The notes below the pieces were generated by a model. The model ran no database searches. It had not been told where the DNA came from and worked only from the letters and a program-made list of their open reading frames with translations. DNA of 14,879 nt from Acidobacteriota bacterium. Its GTDB lineage: Bacteria > Acidobacteriota > Blastocatellia > Pyrinomonadales > Pyrinomonadaceae. This document shows, in pieces, positions 1 to 7,148 of this stretch. The translations under genes were made by a program, and so were the position numbers. Location: the NCBI GenBank assembly GCA_013813755.1, contig JACCRD010000052.1, positions 1-14,879 on the forward strand. Direction: 5' to 3'. Within the stretch, counting starts at the first letter, position 1. Every line of letters starts with the position of its first letter.

Positions 1-996
1 ATGCTGCATTATAATTTTCCCCCGTATTCGGTGGGCGAAGCCGGACGTTTCGGTTCGACCAGCCGACGCGAAATCGGACACGGAAATCTGGCTCGACGCG
101 CAATCGAACCGGTTTTGCCCGACGAAAGCGAGTTTCCATACACGCTTCGGATAGTTTCAGAAATTACTGAATCGAACGGTTCCAGCTCGATGGCTTCGGT
201 TTGCGGCGGTAGTCTGAGCCTAATGGATGCGGGCGTTCCGCTTAAACGCGCGGTGGCGGGCGTGGCGATGGGCTTGGTGATGGAAGGCAATCGTTACGCA
301 ATTTTGTCGGATATTGCCGGCGCCGAAGACCATTACGGCGATATGGATTTCAAAGTAACCGGTACGACTGAAGGTATTACGGCTCTCCAGATGGACATCA
401 AAATCGGCGGCATCAACTCAATGATTTTGTCGGAAGCGCTCGAGCAAGCCAGAAAAGGTCGGCTTCATATTCTCAACATTATGACGCAGGCGCTTAACCA
501 GCCACGCACTGAACTTTCCCAATACGCGCCGCGCATTATTACAATTAATGTTCATCCGGATAAAATCCGCGAAGTAATCGGACCAGGCGGCAAAATAATT
601 CGTTCAATCACCGAAGAAACCGGCGCGAAAATTGATATTGCAGACGACGGTACAATCAGTATCGCGACGGCTGACGGCGAAGCGGCGCAGGCGGCGATCG
701 CCCGTATCCGCGCGATTACCGCCGAAGCCGAGATCGGAGAAACTTATCTTGGAACGGTTTCGCGCATCGTCGATTTCGGCGCTTTTGTTGAAATTCTTCC
801 GGGACTTGACGGACTTTTGCATATTTCAGAAATTTCCGACCGTCGCGTTAAAGACGTGCGCGACGAATTGAAGGAAGGTCAGCAAATAATGGTCAAATGT
901 ATAGGCAAGGAAGGCAATAAAGTCAAACTTTCCCGCAAAGCCGTTCTACAGGATGAACAATCGCGAGGTGAAAATGCGCCGGCAAACGATGAGTAG
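1..996 (+). CDS. pnp: Polyribonucleotide nucleotidyltransferase (PNPase), C-terminal part
   Basis: PNPase degrades RNA 3'->5' by phosphorolysis in the cytoplasm and is a core enzyme of mRNA turnover. The frame is open from base 1 and the window edge removes roughly the first half of a protein that is usually about 700 residues, so the ATG at 1 is an internal Met. The visible 331 residues begin in the second RNase PH domain, at the conserved block MLHYNFPPYSVGE. The catalytic Asp motif GDMDFKV follows, with D114 and D116 in local numbering. A KH domain comes next, with its GPGG loop at residues 194-197. An S1 domain runs from about residue 245 to 313 (GTVSRIVDFGAFVEI, LLHISEIS). The tail is short and charged. 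The order RNase PH, KH, S1 is exactly that of the family, and the reading is secure. A strong intrinsic terminator follows the stop codon. Confidence 0.97.
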   Translation: MLHYNFPPYSVGEAGRFGSTSRREIGHGNLARRAIEPVLPDESEFPYTLRIVSEITESNGSSSMASVCGGSLSLMDAGVPLKRAVAGVAMGLVMEGNRYAILSDIAGAEDHYGDMDFKVTGTTEGITALQMDIKIGGINSMILSEALEQARKGRLHILNIMTQALNQPRTELSQYAPRIITINVHPDKIREVIGPGGKIIRSITEETGAKIDIADDGTISIATADGEAAQAAIARIRAITAEAEIGETYLGTVSRIVDFGAFVEILPGLDGLLHISEISDRRVKDVRDELKEGQQIMVKCIGKEGNKVKLSRKAVLQDEQSRGENAPANDE

Positions 997-1022
997 AAAA
1001 AAGTAAACGAGGCTCAAATTTT

Positions 1023-1050
1023 GGACGGCTTCGGTCGTCCATTTTTATTT
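1023..1050 (+). terminator. Intrinsic terminator after pnp with UUCG tetraloop
   Basis: The 7-bp stem GGACGGC (1023-1029) pairs with GTCGTCC (1034-1040), with one G-U pair. It is closed by a TTCG loop with a C-G closing pair, the especially stable cUUCGg tetraloop. ATTTTTATTT follows at once at 1041-1050. It lies 27 bases after the pnp stop and ends the pnp transcript. The next gene therefore probably needs its own promoter downstream. Confidence 0.9.
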
Positions 1051-1059
1051 CTTCGGGCT

Positions 1060-1101
1060 TTACGATTAGTCTTTTAGCATTTACCATTAACCTTTTACAA
1101 A
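1060..1101 (+). repeat. Degenerate heptamer tandem repeat upstream of glyS
   Basis: Six consecutive 7-mers follow a loose TTAcCAT pattern: TTACGAT, TAGTCTT, TTAGCAT, TTACCAT, TAACCTT, TTACAAA. The tract ends three bases before the glyS start codon, where a Shine-Dalgarno sequence would be expected and none is present. A weak promoter reading overlaps it: TTTACG at 1059-1064, a 17-base spacer, then TACCAT at 1082-1087. The repeat register is visible directly. Any function is unknown. Confidence 0.55.
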
Positions 1102-1104
1102 ATT

Positions 1105-2505
1105 ATGGCAGCAGAAAATATCGAAACAATCGTCTCTTTAGCAAAACGGCGCGGATTTGTTTTTCCTGCGTCGGACATTTACGGCGGCTTGGGCAGCAGT
1201 TGGGATTACGGACAGCTTGGCGTCGAGCTTGCCAACAACATCAAAAAATCCTGGTGGAATTGGCTGGTTTATGAACGCGACGATATTGAAGGAATTGATT
1301 CTTCGATTATCCAAAATCGTCTGGTCTGGAAATATTCCGGTCACGAAGACACTTTTTCCGACCCGCTAGTTGATTGCCGCGAATGCAACGCTCGACTCCG
1401 GCAGGATAAATTAGAATTTGAAACGGACGCAAGCGGTACTGTGAAATACGAATGCTCAAATTGCGGTTCGACGAATCTGACTGAGCCGCGCGACTTTAAC
1501 TTAATGTTTCGCACGACTTTAGGTGCGGCTTCAAGCGACGAAGACCCGATGGCTCTAGCTTACCTTCGCCCGGAAACGGCGCAGGGAATTTTTATCAATT
1601 TTGCTAATGTTCTAAATACTTCACGTCGCAAATTACCGTTCGGTATCGCGCAAATCGGCAAAAGTTTCCGCAACGAAGTAACGCCCGGAAATTTTATTTT
1701 CCGCACAAGGGAGTTTGAGCAGATGGAGATGGAATATTTCTGCCGTCCCGAAGACGCGCCGCAACTGCTTGAAGATTGGATAGCGAATTTTCAAAACTGG
1801 TTCGCGTCAATCGGAATTTCCGCTGAAAATCTCAAACTTTACGAGCAAACCGCCGATGAACTCGCGCATTACGCCGCCCGCACGGTTGATATTTTGTATC
1901 GCTTTTTCCCCGAACGCGAAGACGAAGTGAAACAATTCGACGAATTAATGGGCATCGCCAATCGCACTGATTTTGATTTGAAAACGCACTCGAAAAAACC
2001 CGAAGACGCGGAGGGCAGACGCCTCAACATCGATTCAACCGAAGATTTATCATATTTTGACGAAGCGACGAAACAGCGATTTTATCCATACGTCATCGAA
2101 CCCGCCGTTGGAGTCAATCGAACTCTGCTCGCTGTTCTGATGGACGCTTACACCGAAAAAATCAACGACAAAGGCGAAAAGCGCGTCATCTTAAAATTAA
2201 AGCCCGAACTCGCGCCAATCAAAGTCGCCGTTTTACCGCTTGCCAAAAACAATTCTGAAATCGTTGAAATGGCGAGAAAAATAAAAAAGAATTTGCAGCC
2301 CGCGATGCGTGCGGTTTATGACGACACGGGCGGCATCGGAAAACTTTATGCCCGGCAGGATGAAATCGGAACGCCGTTCTGCGTCACGATTGACCACGAA
2401 TCTTTACAGGATAATGCCGCAACTGTCCGCGATAGAGATACTTGGGAGCAGGAAAGAATAAATGTAAATGAGTTGAAAAGTCATCTGCAAAAGCGTTTGC
2501 TGTAG
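1105..2505 (+). CDS. glyS: Glycyl-tRNA synthetase, dimeric (alpha2) class II type
   Basis: This enzyme charges tRNA-Gly with glycine using ATP, in the cytoplasm. The 466 residues match the single-chain dimeric form found in archaea, eukaryotes and some bacteria, not the two-subunit GlyQ/GlyS form of E. coli. The N-terminus carries the family block GGLGSSWDYGQLGVEL (residues 27-42). A zinc-ribbon-like insertion has C91-x2-C94 and C117-x2-C120. RPETAQGIF (155-163), RNE (189-191) and REFEQ (202-206) form the substrate and motif 2 regions. Motif 3 is GVNRTLL (from 336), with Asn at a position that varies in the family. A C-terminal anticodon-binding domain starts near PIKVAVLPLAKN and has the typical GIGKLYARQDEIGTPFCVTID stretch. 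No Shine-Dalgarno sequence precedes the ATG, but the start matches the family N-terminus. No T-box element was found upstream. The symbol glyS is often used for this type, although it also names the beta subunit of the other type. Confidence 0.96.
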   Translation: MAAENIETIVSLAKRRGFVFPASDIYGGLGSSWDYGQLGVELANNIKKSWWNWLVYERDDIEGIDSSIIQNRLVWKYSGHEDTFSDPLVDCRECNARLRQDKLEFETDASGTVKYECSNCGSTNLTEPRDFNLMFRTTLGAASSDEDPMALAYLRPETAQGIFINFANVLNTSRRKLPFGIAQIGKSFRNEVTPGNFIFRTREFEQMEMEYFCRPEDAPQLLEDWIANFQNWFASIGISAENLKLYEQTADELAHYAARTVDILYRFFPEREDEVKQFDELMGIANRTDFDLKTHSKKPEDAEGRRLNIDSTEDLSYFDEATKQRFYPYVIEPAVGVNRTLLAVLMDAYTEKINDKGEKRVILKLKPELAPIKVAVLPLAKNNSEIVEMARKIKKNLQPAMRAVYDDTGGIGKLYARQDEIGTPFCVTIDHESLQDNAATVRDRDTWEQERINVNELKSHLQKRLL

Positions 2506-2525
2506 CAACATCGCAAAATACAGAA

Positions 2526-2549
2526 GCGAATTATCTCCGATGATTTCGC
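2526..2549 (+). other. Hairpin in the glyS-cca junction
   Basis: GCGAATTATC (2526-2535) can pair with GATGATTTCGC (2539-2549) across a TCC loop, giving about ten pairs with one bulged T and one G-U pair. It lies in the 53-base gap after glyS and ends nine bases before the cca start codon. No T-run follows, so it is not a standard terminator. It could be a processing site or could shape the ribosome landing region of cca. Role inferred only. Confidence 0.4.
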
Positions 2550-2558
2550 ATTCAATTT

Positions 2559-3956
2559 ATGTCAAATCTTCCGGACAAATTAATAAAACTGGCTGAAATT
2601 ATCAAAGCAAACGGCGGACGCGCAATGCTCGTTGGCGGTTGTGTGCGTGATGAGTTGATGAACATCGAGCCAAAGGATTTTGACGTTGAAATATACGGCA
2701 TTGAGCCGCAAAAGTTAAGAGGGATTCTTGAAAGTTTCGGGCGCGTTGATGCGGTGGGTGAAGCGTTTACGGTTTATAAAATTGGAAATGATTTAGATGT
2801 TTCGCTTCCGCGCCGTGAAAAAAAAGTTTCGCGCGGGCATAAAGGTTTTGTTGTCGAAGGCGATCCAAATATGTCTTTTGAAGAAGCTGCAAGGCGACGC
2901 GATTTTACGATTAACTCGCTTTTGCAGGACGTTTTAACCGGCGAAATTATTGATATTTACGGCGGGCGCGAAGATATTGAGCGAAAAATAATCCGTCACG
3001 TTTCAGACGAGACTTTTAGCGAGGATTCTTTGAGAGTTCTGCGGGCGGCGCAGTTTGCCGCGCGGTTTGAGTTTGAAATTGATGCGGAAACCGTTGAGCT
3101 TTGTCGCGGGATTGATTTAACGGATTTGCCGAGAGAAAGAATTTGGGGCGAACTGGAAAAATTGCTTTTGAAAGCCGAAAAGCCTTCAATCGGGCTGCAA
3201 AAATTTTATGATTTGAATATCGTCAAACAATTGTTTCCTGAAATGCAGGCTCTGGTCGGAGTTCCGCAGCAGATAGAGTGGCATCCTGAAGGCGATGTTG
3301 ACACGCATACACTGCTGGTTGTTGACCGCGCCCGCGAACTTATCGATGATTTGCCATACGCAAAGAAAGTGACGGTAATGCTCGGCGCGATTTGTCACGA
3401 TTTCGGAAAACCTGCGACTACCGAATTTTTTGACGGCAAATGGCGTTCGCACGCGCACGATGAAGCAGGAGTTGAACCGACCGTTTCTTTTTTGGACAAA
3501 CTCGGAATTTATACAATCAATAATTTTGACGTCCGCGAGCAGGTGATTCAACTTGTTCGCTATCATTTGAAGCCCGGAGAATTTTATAAACAGCGCGAGA
3601 ATCTGGGCGACGGCGCGTTTCGAAGGCTCGCCCGACGAGTCGAACCGGATTTGCTGTATCGCGTTTCACGCGCCGATACTTTGGGGCGCAACGCCGTCTG
3701 GATGCCGAAAGAAACGTGGTTTGATGCCGTGCCGCAAGAATGGTTTATTGTGCGCGCGCGGATGCTGAAAGTTGAAAACGAAGCGCCGAAACCAATTTTA
3801 ATGGGCAGGCATTTGAAGGAATTAGGTTTAGAGCCTTCGCCGCGATTTGGTGAAATTACAAAAACAATTTATGAAATGCAGCTTGACGGCAAAGTTGAAA
3901 ATTTAGATACGGCGATCAGAGAAGCTAAGAAATTAATCGATCAAACAAAAAATTAA
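2559..3956 (+). CDS. cca: CCA-adding enzyme / tRNA nucleotidyltransferase with HD domain
   Basis: The enzyme builds or repairs the CCA 3' end of tRNA from CTP and ATP without a template. The 465 residues show the class II nucleotidyltransferase head: LVGGCVRDEL (24-33, GG at 26-27) and the metal-binding carboxylates in DFDVE (40-44, D42 and E44). The RRRDFTINSL block follows at 112-121 and EDSLRVLRAAQFAARF at 155-170, typical of the nucleotide-recognition neck. A C-terminal HD phosphohydrolase-like domain has H250 and the ICHDFGKP motif (H280, D281), as in E. coli Cca. The family also includes poly(A) polymerases and A-only or CC-only enzymes, which sequence alone does not fully separate, although the HD domain favours the CCA-adding form. 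It follows glyS by 53 bases and the next gene by 11, so these may share a transcript. No Shine-Dalgarno sequence is seen. Confidence 0.92.
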   Translation: MSNLPDKLIKLAEIIKANGGRAMLVGGCVRDELMNIEPKDFDVEIYGIEPQKLRGILESFGRVDAVGEAFTVYKIGNDLDVSLPRREKKVSRGHKGFVVEGDPNMSFEEAARRRDFTINSLLQDVLTGEIIDIYGGREDIERKIIRHVSDETFSEDSLRVLRAAQFAARFEFEIDAETVELCRGIDLTDLPRERIWGELEKLLLKAEKPSIGLQKFYDLNIVKQLFPEMQALVGVPQQIEWHPEGDVDTHTLLVVDRARELIDDLPYAKKVTVMLGAICHDFGKPATTEFFDGKWRSHAHDEAGVEPTVSFLDKLGIYTINNFDVREQVIQLVRYHLKPGEFYKQRENLGDGAFRRLARRVEPDLLYRVSRADTLGRNAVWMPKETWFDAVPQEWFIVRARMLKVENEAPKPILMGRHLKELGLEPSPRFGEITKTIYEMQLDGKVENLDTAIREAKKLIDQTKN

Positions 3957-3967
3957 GTGTAAATTTG

Positions 3968-5329
3968 ATGAGCAGCGAACAAAATCCATCCAAAAATAAA
4001 ATTCACAATATTGTAATTTTAATCGGCAGCATCGTTGTCGGCACATTTCTGATTTATTATTTCTGCAATCCGAAGCCGCAATTTTTTTACGATTACACAT
4101 TTCGCGTCGCCGACAATTTTTTGCACGGCGCGCTTGGCTTCAAAGAAAAACCACCGTCCTGGCTCAATGAATTCGTTCCATTTGAAAACAATTGGTACTC
4201 GGTTTTTCCGTTTGGAAGCGTGTTGACAATGCTCCCGTTCGCGCTTTTCAAGGTTTTCGGATTGATTAATGATATGCCCTCAGCTTTTATCTCCGCGCTG
4301 ACGGCGAGTCTTATTTGCCTGTTTCTTCTTTTGATGGCGCGAGAATATGATTACGGCTGGAATAAACGCATTCTTCTGGCGTTGGGGATTTTGTTCGGAA
4401 CCTGGATGTGGACGAATGAATCGATGGCGAGCGCGTGGCAGCTGGCGCTCGGGTTTGCGATGGTCGGTGAGCTCGGCGCGATTTATTTCACCGTTTTTAA
4501 ACCGCGACCACTTCTGGCAGGAGCTTTTTTCGCGCTCGCTTTCGGTAATCGAACCGAAGTTTTACTGACCGCACCAATTTTTATGTTTCTGCTTGCGCAA
4601 ACGGATTTAAACCGCCGAGGCGTAAAGATGTCAGAAAAAGCCGAGTCAAATGTTTTAAATTCAACATTTGAAGAACACGCCTATGAAAAACAATCTTCGC
4701 TGGCGCAACCTAACGGCTCGAATTTTAGCGAAAATTTTCGCAGCTTCGTAAGTTTATTTTTGAGCAGATGGAAAACGCTTGCGTTATTTTGCGCTGTGCC
4801 GTTTATTTTGGGCGTTCTGACTTTGATTTACAATTACATTCGTTTTCATTCGCCGACTGATTTTGGATACGCGCGGATTCCGGGCGTTTTGGACGAGCCA
4901 TGGTATAATCACGGCATTTTTTCGCTTTATTATATTCCGGGACAAGCCTACGAGATGCTCTGGAAGCCCTGGGAATTCAAAGACAAATTTCCATATCTCG
5001 TGCCGAATCCGTTTAGCGCATCAATCTTGTGGAGCAGTCCGTTTATCCTGCTCGCTCTAAGATTTGGCGCGCGCGCTAAAATTTTGAAATACGCCTCCTG
5101 GACGGCGATTTTTATTTTAACTTTTCTATTGTGGATGCACGGAAATTCGGGCGGCTGGCAATTCGGTTATCGTTACGCGATGGTGCTTCTGCCGTGGATT
5201 TTTTTGATTCTGCTCGAAAACAGTCCGAAGAAAATAACTTTGCTCGAATGGGTGTTTTATATTTTCTCCATTATGGTTAATGCTTACTCTGTTTATCTTT
5301 TTCACTGGTCGGAATATATTAAAACGTAG
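3968..5329 (+). CDS. Polytopic membrane protein, possibly GT-C-like; function unknown
   Basis: The product is an inner-membrane protein of 453 residues with roughly ten hydrophobic segments, the first at about residues 13-32. A large extracytoplasmic loop after it contains FYDYTFRVADNFLHGALG, then NWYSVFPFGS. Loops and segments of this kind occur in GT-C fold glycosyltransferases that use lipid-linked sugars, but I see no diagnostic motif and do not assign a substrate. I chose ATG 3968 over the TTG three bases upstream because it is the ordinary codon and both lie in the same context, 11 bases after cca. Residues about 214-258 form a hydrophilic loop that looks out of place. It is encoded by repeat-like DNA and a palindrome (see the repeat at 4609-4671). 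A GNRTEVLL motif precedes that loop. The C-terminus ends in a short aromatic tail. Confidence 0.8.
   Translation: MSSEQNPSKNKIHNIVILIGSIVVGTFLIYYFCNPKPQFFYDYTFRVADNFLHGALGFKEKPPSWLNEFVPFENNWYSVFPFGSVLTMLPFALFKVFGLINDMPSAFISALTASLICLFLLLMAREYDYGWNKRILLALGILFGTWMWTNESMASAWQLALGFAMVGELGAIYFTVFKPRPLLAGAFFALAFGNRTEVLLTAPIFMFLLAQTDLNRRGVKMSEKAESNVLNSTFEEHAYEKQSSLAQPNGSNFSENFRSFVSLFLSRWKTLALFCAVPFILGVLTLIYNYIRFHSPTDFGYARIPGVLDEPWYNHGIFSLYYIPGQAYEMLWKPWEFKDKFPYLVPNPFSASILWSSPFILLALRFGARAKILKYASWTAIFILTFLLWMHGNSGGWQFGYRYAMVLLPWIFLILLENSPKKITLLEWVFYIFSIMVNAYSVYLFHWSEYIKT
4609..4671 (+). repeat. Dispersed-repeat-like insert with palindrome inside a coding region
   Basis: The sequence at 4609-4640 (core CCGCCGAGGCGTAAAGATG) resembles a family of short repeats, of the form ACCGC-GAGGCGCAAAGACGC, that I recall as scattered in several bacterial phyla. 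It is followed by a perfect 9-bp inverted repeat, TCAAATGTT (4646-4654) and AACATTTGA (4663-4671), with an 8-base spacer. Together they encode a polar loop (NRRGVKMSEKAES and onward) between two membrane segments without breaking the frame. A sequence with the skeleton CCGCnGAnnCnnAAA also occurs, reversed, in the intergenic palindrome near 11358-11391. The family assignment is from memory; the inverted repeat is seen directly. Confidence 0.45.
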
Positions 5330-5368
5330 AGAAAACTTTTCATCGCTTCAATTTATTAAAAATCAAAA

Positions 5369-6634
5369 ATGTTTTTAGATATTACGCCGCTTAAAGTTTC
5401 GCGCGATTATCGTTTTTTATATTTCGGGCAGCTTATTTCGGCATTCGGCACGATGATGAGCTTCGTGATTGTGCCAGTACAGGTTTATCAACTGACCAAT
5501 TCGACATTTCTCGTCGGGCTGCTCGGGGCGGTAGAATTTCTCCTTATTTTGTTTATGGCTTTTGTCGGCGGCGCATACGCTGATTTTATCGACAAACGCC
5601 GAATGCTTAGGTTGACGGAAATCGGACAAGTTACCGTGACGCTTCTCCTGCTTTTCAACGCGCTTCTTCCAGAGCCGCGCGTCTGGCTACTTTTTGTCGG
5701 CGCCGCGCTGCACGCTGGGCTTTCTGCTTTGCAGCGCCCTTCCTACGAAGCTTTACTACAAAAAATTATCCCGCCGAATCTGCTCGTTTCGGTCGGCGCG
5801 CTAAATTCGGTGCGCTGGAATCTGACTTCAATTTTAGGTCCGGCGCTTGGCGGAATAATTTTTGCAAAATATGGTGCAAGCGTTGCTTATTCGATCGATT
5901 TAATTACGTTTATCGCCTCGCTCATCGCGGTTTTTTCAATCAGTGCGGTGCCTTCGCCGAAGCAGGAACAAGGTCGCCCAACGCTCCAGATGGTTTTTGA
6001 AGGCGTGCGCTACGCGTGGCGGCGCAAGGAAATTCTCGGAACGTATCTGGTAGATATGAACGCGATGTTTTTTGGAATGCCGACGGCGCTTTTTCCAGCA
6101 ATTGCTTCGAATTTCGGCGCTGAAACCGTCGGACTTTTCTATGCCGCGCCCGCCGTTGGAGCACTTGTCGCAACTCTTACGTCCGGTTGGACGAAAAAAA
6201 TCAATCGTCACGGTTTGTTTGTCGCTATCGCTGCCGCTCTGTGGGGCGTTTCAATTATCGTCTTCGGTTTTTCAACCAATGTTTATGCAGCATTATTTTT
6301 TCTCGCATTAGCAGGTGGTTTTGATATGATAAGCGGAATTTTTCGTTTCGTGATGTGGAATCAAACAATTCCGAATCACTTACGCGGACGGCTTGCCGGA
6401 CTCGAGATGATCAGCTACACGTCGGGACCAAAGCTCGGCGACACCGAAGCCGGAATTGTCGCTAGTCTTTTCAGCGTTAAAGCTTCGGTCGTCTCAGGCG
6501 GAATTCTTTGCGTTGTCGGAACAGGAATTTTGTCGCTTCTGTTGCCGCAGTTTATAACTTACGACGGACGCGAAGGACTAAAACAAAAGGAACTCGAAGA
6601 AGCCGAACGCGAAATGCTGCTGATGTTAGCTTAA
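5369..6634 (+). CDS. MFS exporter, EntS/MFS_3-like
   Basis: A 421-residue major facilitator of the group that contains the enterobactin exporter EntS and related drug or metabolite exporters; it would move a small molecule out across the inner membrane using the proton gradient. About twelve hydrophobic segments are visible. The N-terminal block SRDYRFLYFGQLISAFGTMM is typical of this group. The loop 2-3 motif appears as GGAYADFIDKRRMLRLTE, the usual GxLaDrxdRRr pattern. The RPSYEALLQKIIPP and NSVRWNLTSILGPALGG blocks after segment 4 are also characteristic. The C-terminal half has RGRLAGLEMISYTSGPKLGD and ends in a charged cytosolic tail. No siderophore synthesis genes are nearby, so the substrate is unknown. 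It starts 39 bases after the membrane protein gene, with no Shine-Dalgarno sequence, and may belong to the same transcript. Confidence 0.88.
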   Translation: MFLDITPLKVSRDYRFLYFGQLISAFGTMMSFVIVPVQVYQLTNSTFLVGLLGAVEFLLILFMAFVGGAYADFIDKRRMLRLTEIGQVTVTLLLLFNALLPEPRVWLLFVGAALHAGLSALQRPSYEALLQKIIPPNLLVSVGALNSVRWNLTSILGPALGGIIFAKYGASVAYSIDLITFIASLIAVFSISAVPSPKQEQGRPTLQMVFEGVRYAWRRKEILGTYLVDMNAMFFGMPTALFPAIASNFGAETVGLFYAAPAVGALVATLTSGWTKKINRHGLFVAIAAALWGVSIIVFGFSTNVYAALFFLALAGGFDMISGIFRFVMWNQTIPNHLRGRLAGLEMISYTSGPKLGDTEAGIVASLFSVKASVVSGGILCVVGTGILSLLLPQFITYDGREGLKQKELEEAEREMLLMLA

Positions 6635-6708
6635 AAATATAATAAATTAACTTTGGCATATACAGCAAAATTTTAGAAACTGATAAATACAATTCCAAAT
6701 GATTAAAC

Positions 6709-6715
6709 AGGAGGG
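6709..6715 (+). promoter_or_regulatory. Strong Shine-Dalgarno for the DUF2695-like gene
   Basis: AGGAGGG lies six bases before the ATG at 6722. It is the strongest ribosome binding site in the window and stands out because most neighbours lack one. It fixes the start of this small gene. Confidence 0.9.
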
Positions 6716-6721
6716 AAGTTT

Positions 6722-7030
6722 ATGCCTTTGATAAAAAAGAGACAACTTGAAAATTGGCTGCAACTGAGCGGCGAGGAACGTGAACGATTCGTAGAAGCGC
6801 TGCCGGCGAAACAGGAAGAAATCGAAAATTTATTTGATTATCTCGACCGGCGTCTGAAAGACGAATCGTGCGTCCATAACTTAAGATTTACAATGCAGTT
6901 CCTGATGGAAAAGCGTCTGAATATGCCGAAAGTAATGAGCTGGCTCAACGAAAACGGCGGCTACTGTGATTGCGAGGTGCTTGAAAATATCGAAAAACAG
7001 TGGTTTCTGGCATTTGATGAAAAAGATTAG
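6722..7030 (+). CDS. DUF2695-like small cytosolic protein
   Basis: A 102-residue soluble protein with no signal peptide or membrane segment. The C-terminal half matches my memory of DUF2695: a C50-x-H52 pair followed by LRFT, then a helix, then WLNENGGYCDCEVLENI (74-90) with C82 and C84. The pattern C-x-H ... C-x-C could bind a metal ion such as zinc. That is an inference from the four residues; the function of the family is not known to me. The N-terminal half is a charged helical stretch (residues 5-47, rich in E, R and L). The gene lies 87 bases after the MFS exporter, with the best Shine-Dalgarno of the window, which suggests its own, efficient translation. It ends facing the ybbP gene, 118 bases away. 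Confidence 0.8.
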   Translation: MPLIKKRQLENWLQLSGEERERFVEALPAKQEEIENLFDYLDRRLKDESCVHNLRFTMQFLMEKRLNMPKVMSWLNENGGYCDCEVLENIEKQWFLAFDEKD

Positions 7031-7108
7031 ACAATTTTTGCGAGCTTCGTTTTATACCGTCGTATGTAATCAGTGAAAGTTAAATCAGTCGGATTTCCAG
7101 CGAAATAA

Positions 7109-7137
7109 AAAAGGTTTTGAATCTACACAAAACTTTT
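7109..7137 (-). terminator. Probable terminator of the ybbA-ybbP transcript
   Basis: On the - strand AAAAGTTTTG pairs with CAAAACCTTTT (one bulged base) around an 8-base loop and runs into TTATTT. It lies just beyond the ybbP stop codon. On the + strand the same structure is followed by a poorer T-run, so it may also help end the DUF2695-like transcript. The stem is A/T-rich, which lowers certainty. Confidence 0.55.
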
Positions 7138-7148
7138 AAAAACACTTT

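Noticed and set aside
1..3. ATG at base 1 as the true start of PNPase
   Set aside because: It falls in the middle of a conserved block of the second RNase PH domain; the N-terminal half is outside the window.
336..350. Loss of PNPase catalytic function
   Set aside because: The Asp pair in GDMDFKV and the KH GPGG loop are intact, so there is no sign of decay.
997..1104. T-box riboswitch before the glycyl-tRNA synthetase gene
   Set aside because: The gap is only 108 bases, holds the pnp terminator and the heptamer tract, and lacks the conserved T-box core.
2110..2121. GVNR in motif 3 of glycyl-tRNA synthetase as an inactivating change
   Set aside because: The residue before the motif 3 Arg varies between known enzymes of this type, and the Arg is kept.
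3186..3566. 126-codon open frame on the - strand opposite cca
   Set aside because: It lies wholly inside the HD region of the CCA-adding enzyme, has no motif, and is a shadow of it.
3965..3967. TTG start one codon before ATG 3968
   Set aside because: The adjacent ATG is the more usual start and nothing favours the TTG.
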